The notes under the pieces are model-generated. The model was not told where the DNA came from. It saw nothing but the letters and a program-made list of their open reading frames with translations, and did no database searches. DNA of 64,000 nt from positions 44,049,082 through 44,113,081 of the forward strand of contig CM074193.1 in NCBI GenBank assembly GCA_037179385.1. The letters run 5' to 3'. The translations under genes and the position numbers were made by a program. Of this stretch, positions 11,724 through 24,227 are shown one piece after another (position 1 is the stretch's first letter; each line of letters starts with the position of its first letter). This DNA is from Holothuria scabra (taxonomy: Eukaryota > Echinodermata > Holothuroidea > Aspidochirotida > Holothuriidae).

Positions 11724-12139
11724 GAACAAGACATTTGCAGTTACTTTAATAATCTTTGGTAGTAGTAAACAAGTCAGCCGGTCTTTCTCGCAAAGCTACA
11801 AAGTTAGATTTAACATCGCAGAGCACTTGAGCAAGACAAATATCTGCTGGTGAAAGAGCGCCCTCGAATAAAAATCTAAAACACACACTCATATTTCAAT
11901 TTCTAGAACAGAAGCACAGTCTTTAATGCTGACATTAGTGGAGTTGAGGTAGTCTGTGCTGTAAGTGTGAATCACAGTGTGACTTTCCACGTTGAACGTG
12001 TAAGATATGTAAAGATCACTTGAAGCTGGAAAATATCAGCATGGATCTGCAGAACATCACAGTGTTAATCGTTTGGATGGGAGTGGTAATCAGCTCATAC
12101 GTTCAATAGCTTTGGATTCCAATTAATCAGATCAAGCAG
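11724..12139 (+). other. Candidate 5' untranslated exon of the 13-kb gene
   Basis: A pyrimidine-rich tract ending in TTTACTTTACAG at 11723 looks like a splice acceptor. AAGCAG|GTGAGC at 12139/12140 is a good splice donor. The segment contains a 22-codon ORF (12041-12109) with a hydrophobic centre (MDLQNITVLIVWMGVV...). It stops before the donor, so it would act as an upstream ORF or be a decayed signal peptide. Joining this exon to the ORF at 13084 would need the weak acceptor CTCTTAAG just before its ATG. This is inference from splice signals only. Confidence 0.3.
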
Positions 12140-12141
12140 GT

Positions 12142-13083
12142 GAGCCGAAATATTTTTAATGGATTTAATTCAGGATATTGACGACCAATTGAATCTGTGA
12201 AAATAACGAGCACCGCGAAAACTGTATCAAGGTTTCCTTGCCTTTACATTTGTCTACCAACTTGTATAACCGTCGCGCATTTGAATTCAATAATTAGCTG
12301 TCAGAGGTATTCATGTGTATAATATTATATGTACAACTTACATATACAAGTGCCTGTTTAGAGCGTTGTCTATTCTACCAACTGATCTACTATATGGTAG
12401 GTCTCTCATTGACTCTTGTGGTTATATTCCTTTAGACAGGGAATTAGAACTGGAAGGAGGGGATTGAAATCATCCTAACTAGAAGGACCTCCGGTTTTAT
12501 CGAAATCGATTTTCAAACGGTTATCCTCCTTTCGCACACCTGAATGTGGCTTAGTACAGAACCCTTGGAGATTCTACTGAACACGAAGTGTGTGTGTGTC
12601 ACGAATATCAAACACTGGTCATATTTCTGTATGCGACAGTAAGACTTAAAGGGACAAAAATACATATGCGGGTATTGTTTCTCACTATTAATCACAGAAC
12701 ATAACCAGTGCAAGAGAACTTTCGCATTATTAAAATTGTGTTTCTCCGGGCTTTTATTCATAAATCTAAAAATTTATCATTGTAAAGGAAACTTACCAAT
12801 AAGTACTTTGTTAAACGTCATTTTCAGTTTCACAAGTGGTAGGTAACAGGTGAATTTGGATCCAACCGCAATTGGACCTTTCGTTTATGTAACACGTCAA
12901 ATCTAAGCTTTACCACAACCACAATTGAAGAAAAGAAATACGTGTTCTCAATGGGGCTTATCTTCTTGGTGTTTCAAGCAAGAACTGCGTAATGAATACA
13001 TCATGTAATATGAACAATTTAAAATTTGAAAACCATCGAATTTGAATTGCTTCTTGCATCCGTGGGGCATTTGATCTCTTAAG
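12142..13083. other. Candidate intron or upstream region
   Basis: No repeat or coding feature recognised. If the donor at 12140 is real, this would be the first intron of the gene at 13084. Otherwise it is upstream flanking DNA. Confidence 0.3.
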
Positions 13084-14121
13084 ATGGATGCACGTGATAA
13101 TGTAGGGTCACTAGACCAACAGACAGCATTAGAACATTGGTTTTCATGTTCCAGTGTTGTAACTTCCGTAAGAGAGACATGTTTGACCGAACATTACTCT
13201 TTCAGGACGATCGTGAGTTGGGAGAAGGTTGGTGTCTTCACTGTCTTCTACCTGACATATATATTCCTTTTCTCAGTTACACGGTTATTTGCTTCGTTTT
13301 GTCATTTTCATTGCACAGTCTTTCATTTTCAATTTTTAAGAGAAACCTTGGTGGATATTATTCGTGTTAAAGTGGAATGGTGCAAAGTGAATTCATCTTG
13401 TGGACATGTACCTCCAGCTGAAAGAACCGTTTTCAGAAAAGCATATATGTTTCTGCAACATTTGCGAAATTCTCTAAATGGATACATTTTCAAATGTGTG
13501 AGCTATTACGACGTCTTCATTCCTACGTCTGTTTTGACTTCGTTACGATACGCGTGGTTAAGCTTGACTGACGTGTTTGGGATGCCATTGCATTATACGG
13601 GCTCGCGGTTTACTATTCATTGCAACAAGTACAGAATTCGCAACAATAGAAATTACAACAAGTGTACAAGAGGTCTTGTGTACATTACAAACCGTTTAGC
13701 TGGTATGTTCATTTCTTCTCTGAAATATCCATTCCTTTTTAGCCTTTTCAAAATAACAACTTTACTTCTAATGCTGAGACCTATATCAAGTGCCGGTATG
13801 GGTGCCCACAACGAAGAGTCACTTTATCCTTCATCATATGGACAGGATTATGGATCTTACCAATATGGAAAACTATCTGAACCTGAGCAACCATTATTTG
13901 GAGTTGAGCCAGGTTACAAATATTCCTATTACAAAAAGTTGCCCAAAAAAGTGATGACAGAGGGCGTGATAATTTGTTTGCTGGCCGGTACAGCCTTTAT
14001 AGGGCTTGTTGTATGGTTGGCAAAAACTAACTTCAAAGAATCTCAACAGAGGAGGATGAGGAGGGAAGCTTCTCTAAGAGACAGAACGTTGCTCGTCCAG
14101 AGTGAGGACGACATTGTGTAG
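13084..14121 (+). CDS. Unknown multi-pass or single-pass membrane protein, 345 aa
   Basis: This is the longest open frame in the window. In DNA this AT-rich, 345 codons without a stop is very unlikely by chance. I do not recognise the family. Hydrophobic segments lie near residues 49-71 (VGVFTVFYLTYIFLFS), 207-231 (FLFSLFKITTLLLML) and 294-313 (GVIICLLAGTAFIGLVVWLA); the last is the clearest transmembrane helix. Residues 248-284 are Tyr-rich (YPSSYGQDYGSYQYG, YKYSYYKK). The tail after the last helix is basic, then acidic (QQRRMRREAS ... SEDDIV), consistent with a cytoplasmic end. The start is the first ATG. Internal splice-like signals (GATC|GTGAGT at 13211; acceptors at about 13275 and 13742) allow a shorter spliced form in which residues 220-236 would act as a signal peptide. 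A SINE follows the stop within 30 bp. Confidence 0.6.
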   Translation: MDARDNVGSLDQQTALEHWFSCSSVVTSVRETCLTEHYSFRTIVSWEKVGVFTVFYLTYIFLFSVTRLFASFCHFHCTVFHFQFLRETLVDIIRVKVEWCKVNSSCGHVPPAERTVFRKAYMFLQHLRNSLNGYIFKCVSYYDVFIPTSVLTSLRYAWLSLTDVFGMPLHYTGSRFTIHCNKYRIRNNRNYNKCTRGLVYITNRLAGMFISSLKYPFLFSLFKITTLLLMLRPISSAGMGAHNEESLYPSSYGQDYGSYQYGKLSEPEQPLFGVEPGYKYSYYKKLPKKVMTEGVIICLLAGTAFIGLVVWLAKTNFKESQQRRMRREASLRDRTLLVQSEDDIV

Positions 14122-14147
14122 CTTTTATTGTTGTGATGTAAGTTTTA

Positions 14148-14395
14148 CGGCCCAGTTTATTAGAACCAGTTTAAGTCGAATCGGCCACGGCCTTTCTCCC
14201 AGTTGTGGGCCACCGGCATTTTTCATGTTTTCCCTACCCATTGCTTATGCTCAGCGTTAAGCACAATGGCAGTTGGTTCCATTCTTTCAAGCCTTCGGTA
14301 TGTCACTTTGACCGGGACAGGAGTCCAACTCCCGACAGCATATGTGACCCTCTTTTTCATTGTCACATGTACCATGTGTAGCAATTGAAATTGTA
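14148..14395 (-). mobile_element. SINE family S1 copy downstream of the 345-aa ORF
   Basis: Reverse orientation. Starting at 14148 it carries the complements of the S1 tail (CTGGGCCGTAAAAC), GGCCGTGGCC and the TTGTGCTTAACGCTGAGC body block. The tRNA-like head near 14325 reads GGGAGTTGGACTCC, a degenerate B box. If the upstream ORF is transcribed, this SINE lies in its 3' UTR, antisense. Confidence 0.65.
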
Positions 14396-14483
14396 AGCCG
14401 TATATGGTGGGTTGGTCATAAGAAGTTTAAGAAGCCACAAGTAATATTAGTCATCCACCCCTGTTGTGAAAGATTTTAGTTAA

Positions 14484-14530
14484 AGGTGAAGAGCAGTTCC
14501 CCAAACTTATTTTGAAGTAACAGCTAAATG
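14484..14530 (+). mobile_element. TTAA-type MITE family P, end fragment
   Basis: After TTAA at 14480-14483 it reads AGGTGAAGAGCAGTTCCCC and CAAACTTATTTTGAAG, as at 58756. The homology fades within about 50 bp, so this is a left-end fragment. Confidence 0.5.
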
Positions 14531-14539
14531 TTAAATAAC

Positions 14540-17500
14540 AGTTAAATTTATTTTTGCAATCTGAGCATCATCACATAATGCTAGCTATTCTTTTAAGTAG
14601 GCCACTTGTGAAGGGTTCATTCATTGGTCGTATCTTATTTTCCGTTTTACAATTATGTTTCATATATCGGAAAGTTTTCATTTCTGGGATAAAGTTTCAT
14701 GATGTTAAGGAGTCTTTGAGTTTCAAATTGAAACCAAATTAAGCAGCACAACCATTGAAAAGAATGCAGATATTCGTTCATGTACACGTTCGTCTTAGAT
14801 TTGTGTGACAGGTTGCGTTGGTTTAATCAGCGTACCATGGTTCCGTATGTTTGCTCTTTTAGGGACACATTCCCCTGTACTGACAATTTGATGTAACGCC
14901 TCAGAAGTGATAGTGAAAGTAGATGTCACCGCATTTAACTTGAACTTGTTAGCCCTGTTCAATTGGTGAGGTAGGTGTCAAATTCACGGCAACTGTGATC
15001 GAGCAGAAATAGCTTATAATTCCTGTAAAATAGCTCATACTTCCTCAGTGTAAACCATGCATAACAAGTTACGCACAAAACATGGGTTAGGACCAAATGT
15101 AATTGGGAATGAAATATTGCCATCATGCTACATTGATCGTTCGATATTTTCATTTTCTGTTATAACTGGACATCTTCTTTTCATCATCTCTAAAAGAAAC
15201 TGAAGTTTAAGCAATTATTAATTGGTAGATAACCTAGTAAACAATCTAAAAATTTGTTCAAAAATGAAAAAATGTTGAGGAAGCAAAATTGAGATACATA
15301 CTTTACAATAACGAAAATTGCTTATTGTCTCAAAGGAGTCACGCCTAAAGAAATAGTACAAAGACTGCCTCTGTACTCAACTTACTAAAATGACCCAAAT
15401 GACGAGAAGATATCTATATGACTTATTCAGATCCGACGGAAAAGTCATCTTGCAACCTTTCCCGAGTTGTCAAGATGATTTTACTCAAATCGTTCACCTA
15501 GTTCCGTAAACCACCAGACTAATACTCGTTGATCAATAACTATGCTGAAGGATAGTAAATAAGATAATTTTAATGTTAACCGTGTTTTGGTGTTGCTTGC
15601 TCTCCAAAACTCTGAAATTTGAAATTTCTAAAATATATTCTTGACGTGAACAGTATTCTCAAAATTCAGTCGCATTTCCCCAATATTTCTGTAAAAGGAT
15701 GTATTCCAGTTGAGACGAAGACATAAGTTTTTTACTTAATTTAAGTTAAATGTTAATTCCTAGTTCTTTAGTTTTGTTATCTATATACATCAAAATAAAT
15801 CATTATTAATCTTGAAGGGACCACCATTCATCAAAGTTTGTCCATGGGAATTTTAAGGAAAGGGAAAGAACATTTATCCGTTTAAGCTGCCTGTTCCTTA
15901 GGCTCTTGAAACAGACTTAAAATGGATTGGTTTCAAAGAAAATGGCATCTTTTGTCTGCTCCATCTCAAAGATTCATGAGGACGTTTTCAACCACATGCA
16001 TTTTATATTCCATCGTCAAGAAAGGGGTAAATCTTTGAACTTTAGTCGCATGTAATGTAATTTAAAAAATTTGCAATGAAAGATTTCTCAACATTTACTT
16101 TAATGACAATGCTTTTTAACTGCTGTAAAATTACAAACTTGATTTAAATATGGGTCTTCAACATTGTGTCAAGGAAACAACTCCTTGGAATCTTCGATAC
16201 ACAAAACATTGTAAACTACTGTATAGATGAAATTTTAGAGATCATCGTTTAACTTAAAATCTTAATATCAGTTAGCCCTTGAAGGTAAAGAAGCAGTCCT
16301 TAAAAGTAACAAGTTCAGTAACAATCATTTTTGTTTCTGGTATACTTTGAATTGAAAAGAGCTAGCCATCAATAGAAACTGTAACAAATAGAATAGGCAA
16401 ACACAGTGGTAATGAAGAAACCTATTCTTAAACCTTCCTACTGTATTTTCCTAGAAACCTATAAAATTAACATAAATGACAGTTAATTCAAAACTCGATA
16501 TTTTGTAAGTTGTCAAATCTAACTTTTAAATTACAAACATTAATATACAGTTTGTTGTGAGGAAGCTATCCCCTGAAAAAATGGTGTCTCAGATCGTGGC
16601 TTCTTTTGCGAATATCGCTCTATACAAAATTCCATTTACGCTAGATTTTGTCAGATAAAATGTTATAGAAAAACAAGGTTCTCGAAGTGGCGATTTTTGC
16701 CCAGCCAAATATGTAAAATTGCATTAAATAAGTCGAAGTTCAAACTCCCTTACAGGCGAAATTTTTGCGATTGGGTTGATTTTTTTATCAACCAAATTTT
16801 GAACCTTGATGGAAAATTAGTTTCACAACCGTTAAATTTTTAAACGAATAAGCTACTCAATTAATCCTGCCTCCATGTGTGAAATTTCTATTGACATTTT
16901 GTCATGCATGAGTATGACTTTGTCTATTAGTTTAACAGATTTTCATATTTGTATAGGCTTTCGACGGGCCTGTTGGGCAAGGTGACAGTGATTAAATAGG
17001 GCGACTCTTTTAAAATCAGTATATATTGTGTATTAAAACACAGCAGATTGTGTATGTTACTGATCAAACTAATTCCCGTATGTGTATTGAAGTCTACGTG
17101 AAATGCAATTAATGTTAATGGTCAAACAACAATTATCGGAATTATATCCATTACTTTTACATGTGGTTTGCTGGCTCAGAAAACAAGATGGAAACAGTTG
17201 TTAGATAAAATTTGAATAGAAATAAAACATGACACATTTATGTACCTTTTTGAAGGTCATGTAAAGTCAACGTCTAGCTTGGTGTTGACTTTTTGTTTTG
17301 ATGTGTCTTATCTTTCAAACTGCTCCGCCAGGGCATAAGCTATGTTGAATATGTTTTAATAATTGATCTTAGGAAACTCCGGCTTAGATGTCTACTGTGA
17401 TGCCGTACTAAAAACGTGTATTTCCTTATTACAAAAATTGTGGTAAAAGGACAATTTTACATTTTTAACACCGTATCAGACCCAAGTGGGGTGTGAAAAT

Positions 17501-18725
17501 ACGTGGTTTTTCCATTACCATATGTGTTTAATATATAATGAGTTGACCCACTTTTCCAAAGTTCCGTGCTTTGTGCTCCATTACTACATGTTTAAAATGT
17601 GGCATGTGGGTAAAAGCGAATACACTCGGTTTGACTTATGCAAAATTGAGTAAGGAAGTTCCAGAAATTCATGGATTGTGATTTCAAGTATGTTAGTTTC
17701 AATTTCTTTCAATTGGCCAGTGTCACACTCTGCTCTATTTTGCCTTATTTGCCAACTTGGTTATATCACTGTTAAAAGAGGCTTTAGATGTGATAGGCTT
17801 GCAGGGAAAAAAGTGTTTGTTACAGATCGGTTCTAATACGACATGTGTAACCTCTCTCGCCCATACTTTTCCCATTAGGTATTTCCGTATATGAAACCAC
17901 ATGTAGTTATGAGTGTTCACAGGTGTTTAAGGAGGGTTCACATGTGGCATGCCACATGGTCACACTCATGCTGATGTTACAAAAATATAAGTACAAATTG
18001 TTAACTGTATGCAGCTATATGACAGCTACCCCCTCTTTCCGCTTTTCCCATGAGCACGCATTTATGACTCACCAGGCATAACTGTACACAGGAAGATGGA
18101 AAAGAATTTAAATGACCTTTTTATTTACAAATAGGTACCACCGAAGCAGGATATTACAAATTCATAAAATGTCAAGACGGTTTTTTCTTGACAACAACTT
18201 AATTTCCTCGACATCAACTTAAAAATTGTTGTTAAATACTGAACTTGTATTATGCATGTGTTTGCCAGAAGGCTCTATTGATTGTTTCAAGAGCAAATAG
18301 AGAAAATAATATATTCAACACCTCTGAAGTGCTGTTCAAAAATATGAGACGATTTCACTATGCCGTCAATACTATTTTACACACAATCACAGCAACTTTG
18401 TGAGTTAATCTTTCAACTTTGGCGAACAACAACAAGAGTTGATTTATTCAATCGATCGTGTAACAGGCTGTGTAGTTGGCAACGTGAAGTGAACCTGGCA
18501 TGTTACAGTAGTTTCCCCCCTGGGGGAAGATATAAAACCTGGTCAAAACCAGTCTTGAGTATGAAGCACAAGTCCTTCGAACCTGACGTGTGCAAATGTG
18601 TTGATCAACAAGCACGCAAGTGAAGGGATGAATGGTGAACACAGGTACACTGAGAGTAATTGCAACAAATTTTTTTCGTTTTAGCGTTTATTTCTTTTAC
18701 CACTGCAAATGTACCGTTAACTCTA
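14540..18725. other. Long unassigned stretch
   Basis: About 4.2 kb with no recognised gene or repeat. It contains a perfect 18-bp palindrome at 17941-17958 (CATGTGGCATGCCACATG). Open frames here are short and featureless. Confidence 0.4.
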
Positions 18726-18729
18726 AATC

Positions 18730-18930
18730 GTCTGATTTTAGTCGGCCATAACTGGGGTCCATTACCTTTAAATCTTTCAGTTTTCTTGCTTACCAGTACC
18801 ATGGATGGTTGTACATTAAAATGCTTCTTGATTCCCTCAATTTCACTGAATACGAAGGTTGGAAATTACATTAAGACAGTAAATGAAGACGATTTAAGGC
18901 TGGTGGACCCTGCTAATGGCTGCTCGCAGT
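18730..18930 (-). mobile_element. MITE family E, copy 3
   Basis: The reverse complement aligns from end to end with 24228-24432. It runs from AGCAGCCATTAGCAGGGTCC through TTAAATCGTCTTCATTTA and AACTGAAAGATT to GACCCCAGTTATGG. The 90-codon frame at 18660-18932 is repeat sequence. Confidence 0.7.
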
Positions 18931-18934
18931 AACT

Positions 18935-21240
18935 AAACAACCCGAAACAAACTAGGTTCCAATAGGTTGCACGACTGGAGTAACTTTGGAGAACCGGTTT
19001 GTATTAAAACGTTTATACATATATCCCATACAGCTCGTCCTGTCTCTTTGCAATTCTGGATTTTACGCACTTTGCATATTGAAACTGCGCGACAAAGTTA
19101 TCCGTTTGTTTGTTAAATGTGTGCACAAGAAATATATTGTATTTAGGATATACTTAAGGTTTTCATTCTGCAATGTATGTTGCCAGCGTTTACACATGAA
19201 ATCTTTTGTGCGGAAAATACGTTTTATGTACACGTAATACGTTTAATTCTCACTTAATCGCAGATACATGCTTGGACTAAGGAGGTCTGAAATTTTGAGA
19301 TTACAATATAGCATGCATCTTTACCCATGATTTTGAGGTCTGGGAATTGTACACTCAATCTTTACAAAAGTGGCAGGTAGTCAGAACTTATGATTTTTGG
19401 AAACGGCTCTAATTATTACTCCGCACCCAAGGTTACAGACTCACTCATCCGTTATTGTACCTACCAACATCATTACATAGCCAAACGTGGACAAACAATA
19501 TACAAAAACTATATTTAACCGCTCTCACTTGTGCTAAATATTACGACACGTTAGCCACGTTCTCTTTGTCCTTTTTATGTTGCAGTTTTGTCATTAAAAT
19601 GAATATTTTAGCTTGTAACAAAATCCTAATTTCCATGTCTTCCTGCCATTTATCTTCCATGACATATTCGATGTTCTTTTCTAATGCCAATGCAAGCCCT
19701 AGTCTGTAGTATTGCTTAGGTGTTTTGGTGGTGAAATAAGCATAGTACAATGTCAATGACATCTGCAAAAATTTTTGGTCATTTAGTCGGAAATGGTCAA
19801 TTTTGATTGTCACTATTTATGCAATTATTTAGTTTATTTACAGAGTGCCTTCAGTCACACTATTTTATAGAACATTATTTAATAACCTTACTATGCCTGT
19901 AGGAAACGATATTTATAACGGATTACAACATAAAGTAATAGGCATTGCAATAGGCGAATTGGGAAATTAAGTACTTTTGGTTAGGTCCTATCCTTAAGTG
20001 TACTTTAGCGTCAGTTTCGCCTGTTTCCGCATGCAAATGAATATTGTCTACTCGATTGGCATTTATTACTACTGTGTTGCATTGTCTTTGGTTCATTTCC
20101 ATTGAAATCCTCAAATGCTATGAAGGCCAGTAGGAAACTTCATCTTTGGCAATGATGCATTGAGAACAAAAAGTTTCCCAATCCGTCTGTTTTGTTCACT
20201 TAAATATTTAATCAGGAATTTTGTTTTACACTGAAGCCATTACGACATTAAATAACGTACTACGCTACAGCAGTTTGCAAAGATGAGAATGACAGTAGAA
20301 CCGAATGCGCAATGTTTTTATCTAAAGATGTGGTGTTTCATTTTTCCATGCCAAAATATGTCATTGTACACTTTGTCAAACGTCCTTCGCAAACCTAACA
20401 AATGATTTGTTCTCGTTTGATTTTTAGAAGAGAGGTGAATCGATTTATACAAAGTTTTTTGACATTCGTTCTAATGCATTAAACAAAGAAATCATGTTTA
20501 ATAGTGTACTGTACGTTTAATTGTATTGATAGGACAAACGAAAGACAAAAATCAGCATAATTTTTTATAAGAGGATTTTTTTTTTCTTTTTGCTGCGTTC
20601 AACCTCTGTAATGTTATATACAAACTGAAATTTTTATTTTCGTTACGGTACATAACTAAATGTATCTCCAAAAGGCAGAGTTGTGTATATATTATCAACT
20701 GTAAAAATAGAGCTTGCTTCATTCTTGTATTGATGTAAATTATACAAAAGCTATATGAATATATAACATAAAAATACTAAATAATAACGGTATTTGTATC
20801 CATCCATTTGCTTGTAAGCTTTTACCTTCGTATCGATCACTTACTTTGAATGAATTCCTTACCATTACACTAGTCTTTGTTAAGTAATATTCCATCCGGG
20901 GGGCAAGGAACCTTTGAAGTTTGCCATTTATTTAAAACGGTCTCACAAATTTGACCCCAGAAAGCATTTTAATGCCGGAGGAAAATTTTCATACCCATTG
21001 AGATCTTTTGCTTCAGTAATACCTGATTGTTTTATTGTATCTACAAAAACAAATGTATTAAATGATTTTTTCCAAAATTCAAAAGCAAAATTCACTCCAA
21101 ATACAGTGTGTGTCCTGTAAACATTCTCACAGGTGTACCTTGCCCTAAACAAAATGACAGTTTATCCAACAAGAGTGACCCTACGCACACGAAATGAAAT
21201 ATCAACTGTTGTGTAATGGGTTTTATTTTTGTTGTTGTTG
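18935..21240. other. Unassigned stretch
   Basis: No gene or repeat recognised. Open frames at 18986-19237, 19455-19709 and 19541-19813 are short, low in information and lack splice support. Confidence 0.4.
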
Positions 21241-21249
21241 TTATTGTTT

Positions 21250-21287
21250 GGTATAAATATATATATAAATATATATATATATATGTT

Positions 21288-21340
<53 letters not shown>
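21250..21340. repeat. TA dinucleotide microsatellite, left block
   Basis: Nearly pure (TA)n with a few AAATATAT interruptions. The minus-strand Ile/Tyr-repeat ORF across it is an artefact of the dinucleotide. Confidence 0.95.
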
Positions 21341-21342
<2 letters not shown>

Positions 21343-21377
21343 AAGTATTGGTGTGACATTGCGACTTTCTGACATAG

Positions 21378-21587
21378 AAATTGAAGGAAGATGATAAGTA
21401 GCGGAAAAAGTCGCATTTTTAAATTTTTTGTAGAATTTTTACATCTAACATTGGCACGGTTTTTCCATCATCTTTCGGTAGTAACGTCTTTCATAATAAG
21501 GCATAGGTTGTCAATGTTAGATGTAAAAATTCTACAAAAATTTTAAAAAGGCGACTATTTCCGCTACTTATCATCTTCCTTCAATTT
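21378..21587. repeat. Fold-back inverted repeat between two TA microsatellites
   Basis: The left arm (21378-21453) and right arm (21512-21587) are nearly perfect reverse complements, about 76 bp each with few mismatches, around a 58-bp loop. Key blocks are TTGAAGGAAGATGATAAGTA and GAATTTTTACATCTAACATT. The outer edges run straight into (TA)n on both sides. It may be a fold-back transposon inserted in a TA tract, or one whose ends seeded the tracts. Confidence 0.9.
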
Positions 21588-21616
21588 ATATATATATATA
21601 TATATATACATATATA

Positions 21617-21697
<81 letters not shown>
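21585..21697. repeat. TA dinucleotide microsatellite, right block
   Basis: About 110 bp of (TA)n with short interruptions, directly continuous with the right arm of the fold-back repeat. Confidence 0.95.
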
Positions 21698-21700
<3 letters not shown>

Positions 21701-21960
21701 GAGCGAAAAAATATTTTCGCGGACTATAGTATTAACATACCCGGTCCCTAAAGTGATACGTTTACAGCTATTGAAAAGCCCAAATTAGTCACCCTGAGGA
21801 GGTGCTGTATTTTTTAGTAACTGTTGATTCATTGCAGAGAAAGCTTGTCCATTCAGGAAGAGGCAGTGGATATGGAGACGACCTCCATAAGGATCTTCCT
21901 TTTCTTGTCTGTGTGTAACCTTCCTTTGCAAAATATTGGAAGGGATAGCGACTCATCTGA

Positions 21961-22168
21961 CTATAGACTCTTTGCAATTACGTCACGGACCCGTCGTGCT
22001 GGAGGTTAATCATGCTTTGCTCTAAACGCACTGCGCGCTGTGCACTGTGGTGTGTGAGGTTTGTACACATTAATGGAACAATGGCGTCTAGTGTGGTCTA
22101 CCATGTAGTTGCATTCACCCAAACATGGCCGCCGGGGAGCATTTTGACATTACATGAAAAAATCTGTC
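21961..22168 (+). mobile_element. MITE family F, copy 2
   Basis: Aligns with 34730-34954. Shared blocks include CTTTGCAATTACGTCACGGA, CGCACTGC...TGTGCACTGTG and ACATGGCCGCCGG. The left terminal repeat (CTATAGACTCTTTG) and right one are degraded, so it is older than the 34.7-kb copy. The plus-strand frame at 22012-22311 starts inside it and is not a gene. Confidence 0.7.
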
Positions 22169-22169
22169 T

Positions 22170-24040
22170 TTGTGGAATATTTTCCTTTTTTGGCCGTTTC
22201 CATTCTACCTTTACTCCATCATCTTACAACACACAGTTATTTAAAATTTGTTCGCAAATTTGTCAGATTTTGCAGTTCCCCAATAGCAACTTCCTGAATT
22301 TACTCACTTAGTTCGAAACATACACTACCAACTTTCGTAATTCTCCTTTTATTGGAACAGGGAATTGCTAATTGTCACCCCTTGATCTGAAACAAGCAAC
22401 CGTAATGACCCTTTCACATTGCTCACATCTCTTAAAGTACAGGAATCAAATGAGAACCAAATTTTCTGATTGACCAACAAGAGTCCTGACGTTTGACTAC
22501 GTCAAAGGGCCAAATCTTTGGGTCATGGACAAACGTCATTCCATACGCACAGTCCACACAGAAATCAATGAAAACCCGAGGGTCTTGTTCGATTTTGAAT
22601 GCAAAGTATTGAATATAGCCACCTGAATTTCAAACTCTGAGAGGCAGCGGTCTTTTTGCAATTACTTCGAGATTCCTGAAAACAGCTGCAGCCGAAGATT
22701 TATGAGCCTTTTACAAATTTAAGGAATTTGTAAAACTTGTTTACAATTTGTTAATTGAAAGCAATATTTTGCATCAATATTTTGACACCTGTTTGACATT
22801 CTTGAAAAGAGCGTATCAGCAGCATTTTAAAACTGCAAAACTCAATCTTAAAGATTGAAACTTTGTCACTGACTAATTGAACTTTTGATCTATTGTGAGG
22901 ATGTATTATTATTTGGTATTTGAAAGCCTTCAAAGAACCCTCAAGTCAAACAAAAAGTTATATAACACACGATCAGTCCCTTAATTTAGTTTTAATATGA
23001 CAAGCATGATGAGGGTTTCTTTAATCGTAAGTTCCATTTTTAAAGTGAAAGGGCGAAATCACCTCAAAAAACAAACTCTTCCATTACACCCTCGCACTCA
23101 GCAGATGTTTATATTTTCACAGTTAACATTTTGCACGGATGCGTACGTTCAAAACGCACTTTTTTGCTTCTTCTTTTAAAAAGAAGCAATAAACCACTTT
23201 ATTTATCCCACTTTTCGAATACTTATAAACTTAGTCGGTGATTGCAAAATAAATGATTAGCAATCATCAACTTATGCACTGAAAAGACCTGTAGAGGAAT
23301 TGTGTTTAGCATTACGTCTAAGTATGTTTACAAACAGAGTCTAGTAAAAGTTTTTGTAAAAACACAAATTTTAGAGAAAAAGGAAGGAGAATTGGTCATA
23401 GTGAAGCATGTCAAAAAGGTGTAATTTCTCCTTAATACTGGTGGTGAAGATTTTTCCTCTTTTTATAAAATCGATTTTTTTTTTCTACAATGAATACGAC
23501 CAGAGAATGTTCGGACCGAAAATTCTAGAAATGACACGGGCTCAATTATTTATGGATCTGTCACTGATAGCATTGATTAACTCTCCGCCCAGTTTGTCCA
23601 TTTGTTTGAGGTACAAGACCTTTGCTTTTCTGTTTTAACTTGGAACGTTCGTTCGCTCGCTCAATCTTTGCTTGCCACGGCTTGAAGCCCATGATAATAT
23701 ATTCATTTTGGTCAAGCAACGAACACGAGCGTGACGTAAGCAATAGATCACACAAAACGTACATTTAGGCTGTCCGTGGATCGATTAATTAACCTTATAC
23801 TGGAGAACAATACACAAAATAAATTTTGTAAAATCGTTTGTCAGATGACATACACACAATGCGGTTAATCTATTATATGGCCATGCTGGGAAAGGCAAAT
23901 GTAATTATCCTGGGTGTTAGGTCTGTGGGCAGTAGAAAAACGTTAACAACAACTGCATATTACATCAGAAGTCACAATTATGTTGAACTGACTCTGGAAT
24001 GATGCGCTATGTAACCTATATAAATGCCTAGGTCTATGGA
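22170..24040. other. Unassigned stretch
   Basis: No gene or dispersed repeat recognised. At 22489-22510 CTGACG...CTACGTCAAAGG shows small local symmetry only. Confidence 0.35.
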
Positions 24041-24043
24041 AAA

Positions 24044-24190
24044 TTTACTTAGGGCTCAACTGGTGCAAAAAGAAGCTAGTAAATTGTTAAACAAATTTGA
24101 AAGATGCAAATTAAGAAGATCCGGATTGTCTCTATCATGCCAATTGAATATGCAAATCGCTTTTAGAATTCTTGGCAATCGTTCCTTGGT
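24044..24190 (+). repeat. Direct repeat unit, left of MITE E copy 2
   Basis: Matches 24568-24695 in the same orientation. Shared blocks are CAACTGGTGCAA(A/G)AA(A)GAAGCT and ACA(A)ATTTGAAAGAT(G/A)CAA followed by TTGTCT. The pair brackets MITE E and about 130 bp of other sequence, like a local duplication or the ends of a larger element. The 66-codon frame here is therefore doubtful as a gene. Confidence 0.55.
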
Positions 24191-24227
24191 ACACACGAAT
24201 CCGGTTATCGCTTGTTTTCACTGACTG

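Noticed and set aside
18660..18932. 90-codon plus-strand ORF
   Set aside because: Falls almost entirely within MITE E copy 3.
21162..21416. 84-codon Ile/Tyr-repeat ORF
   Set aside because: Translation of a TA microsatellite and fold-back arm.
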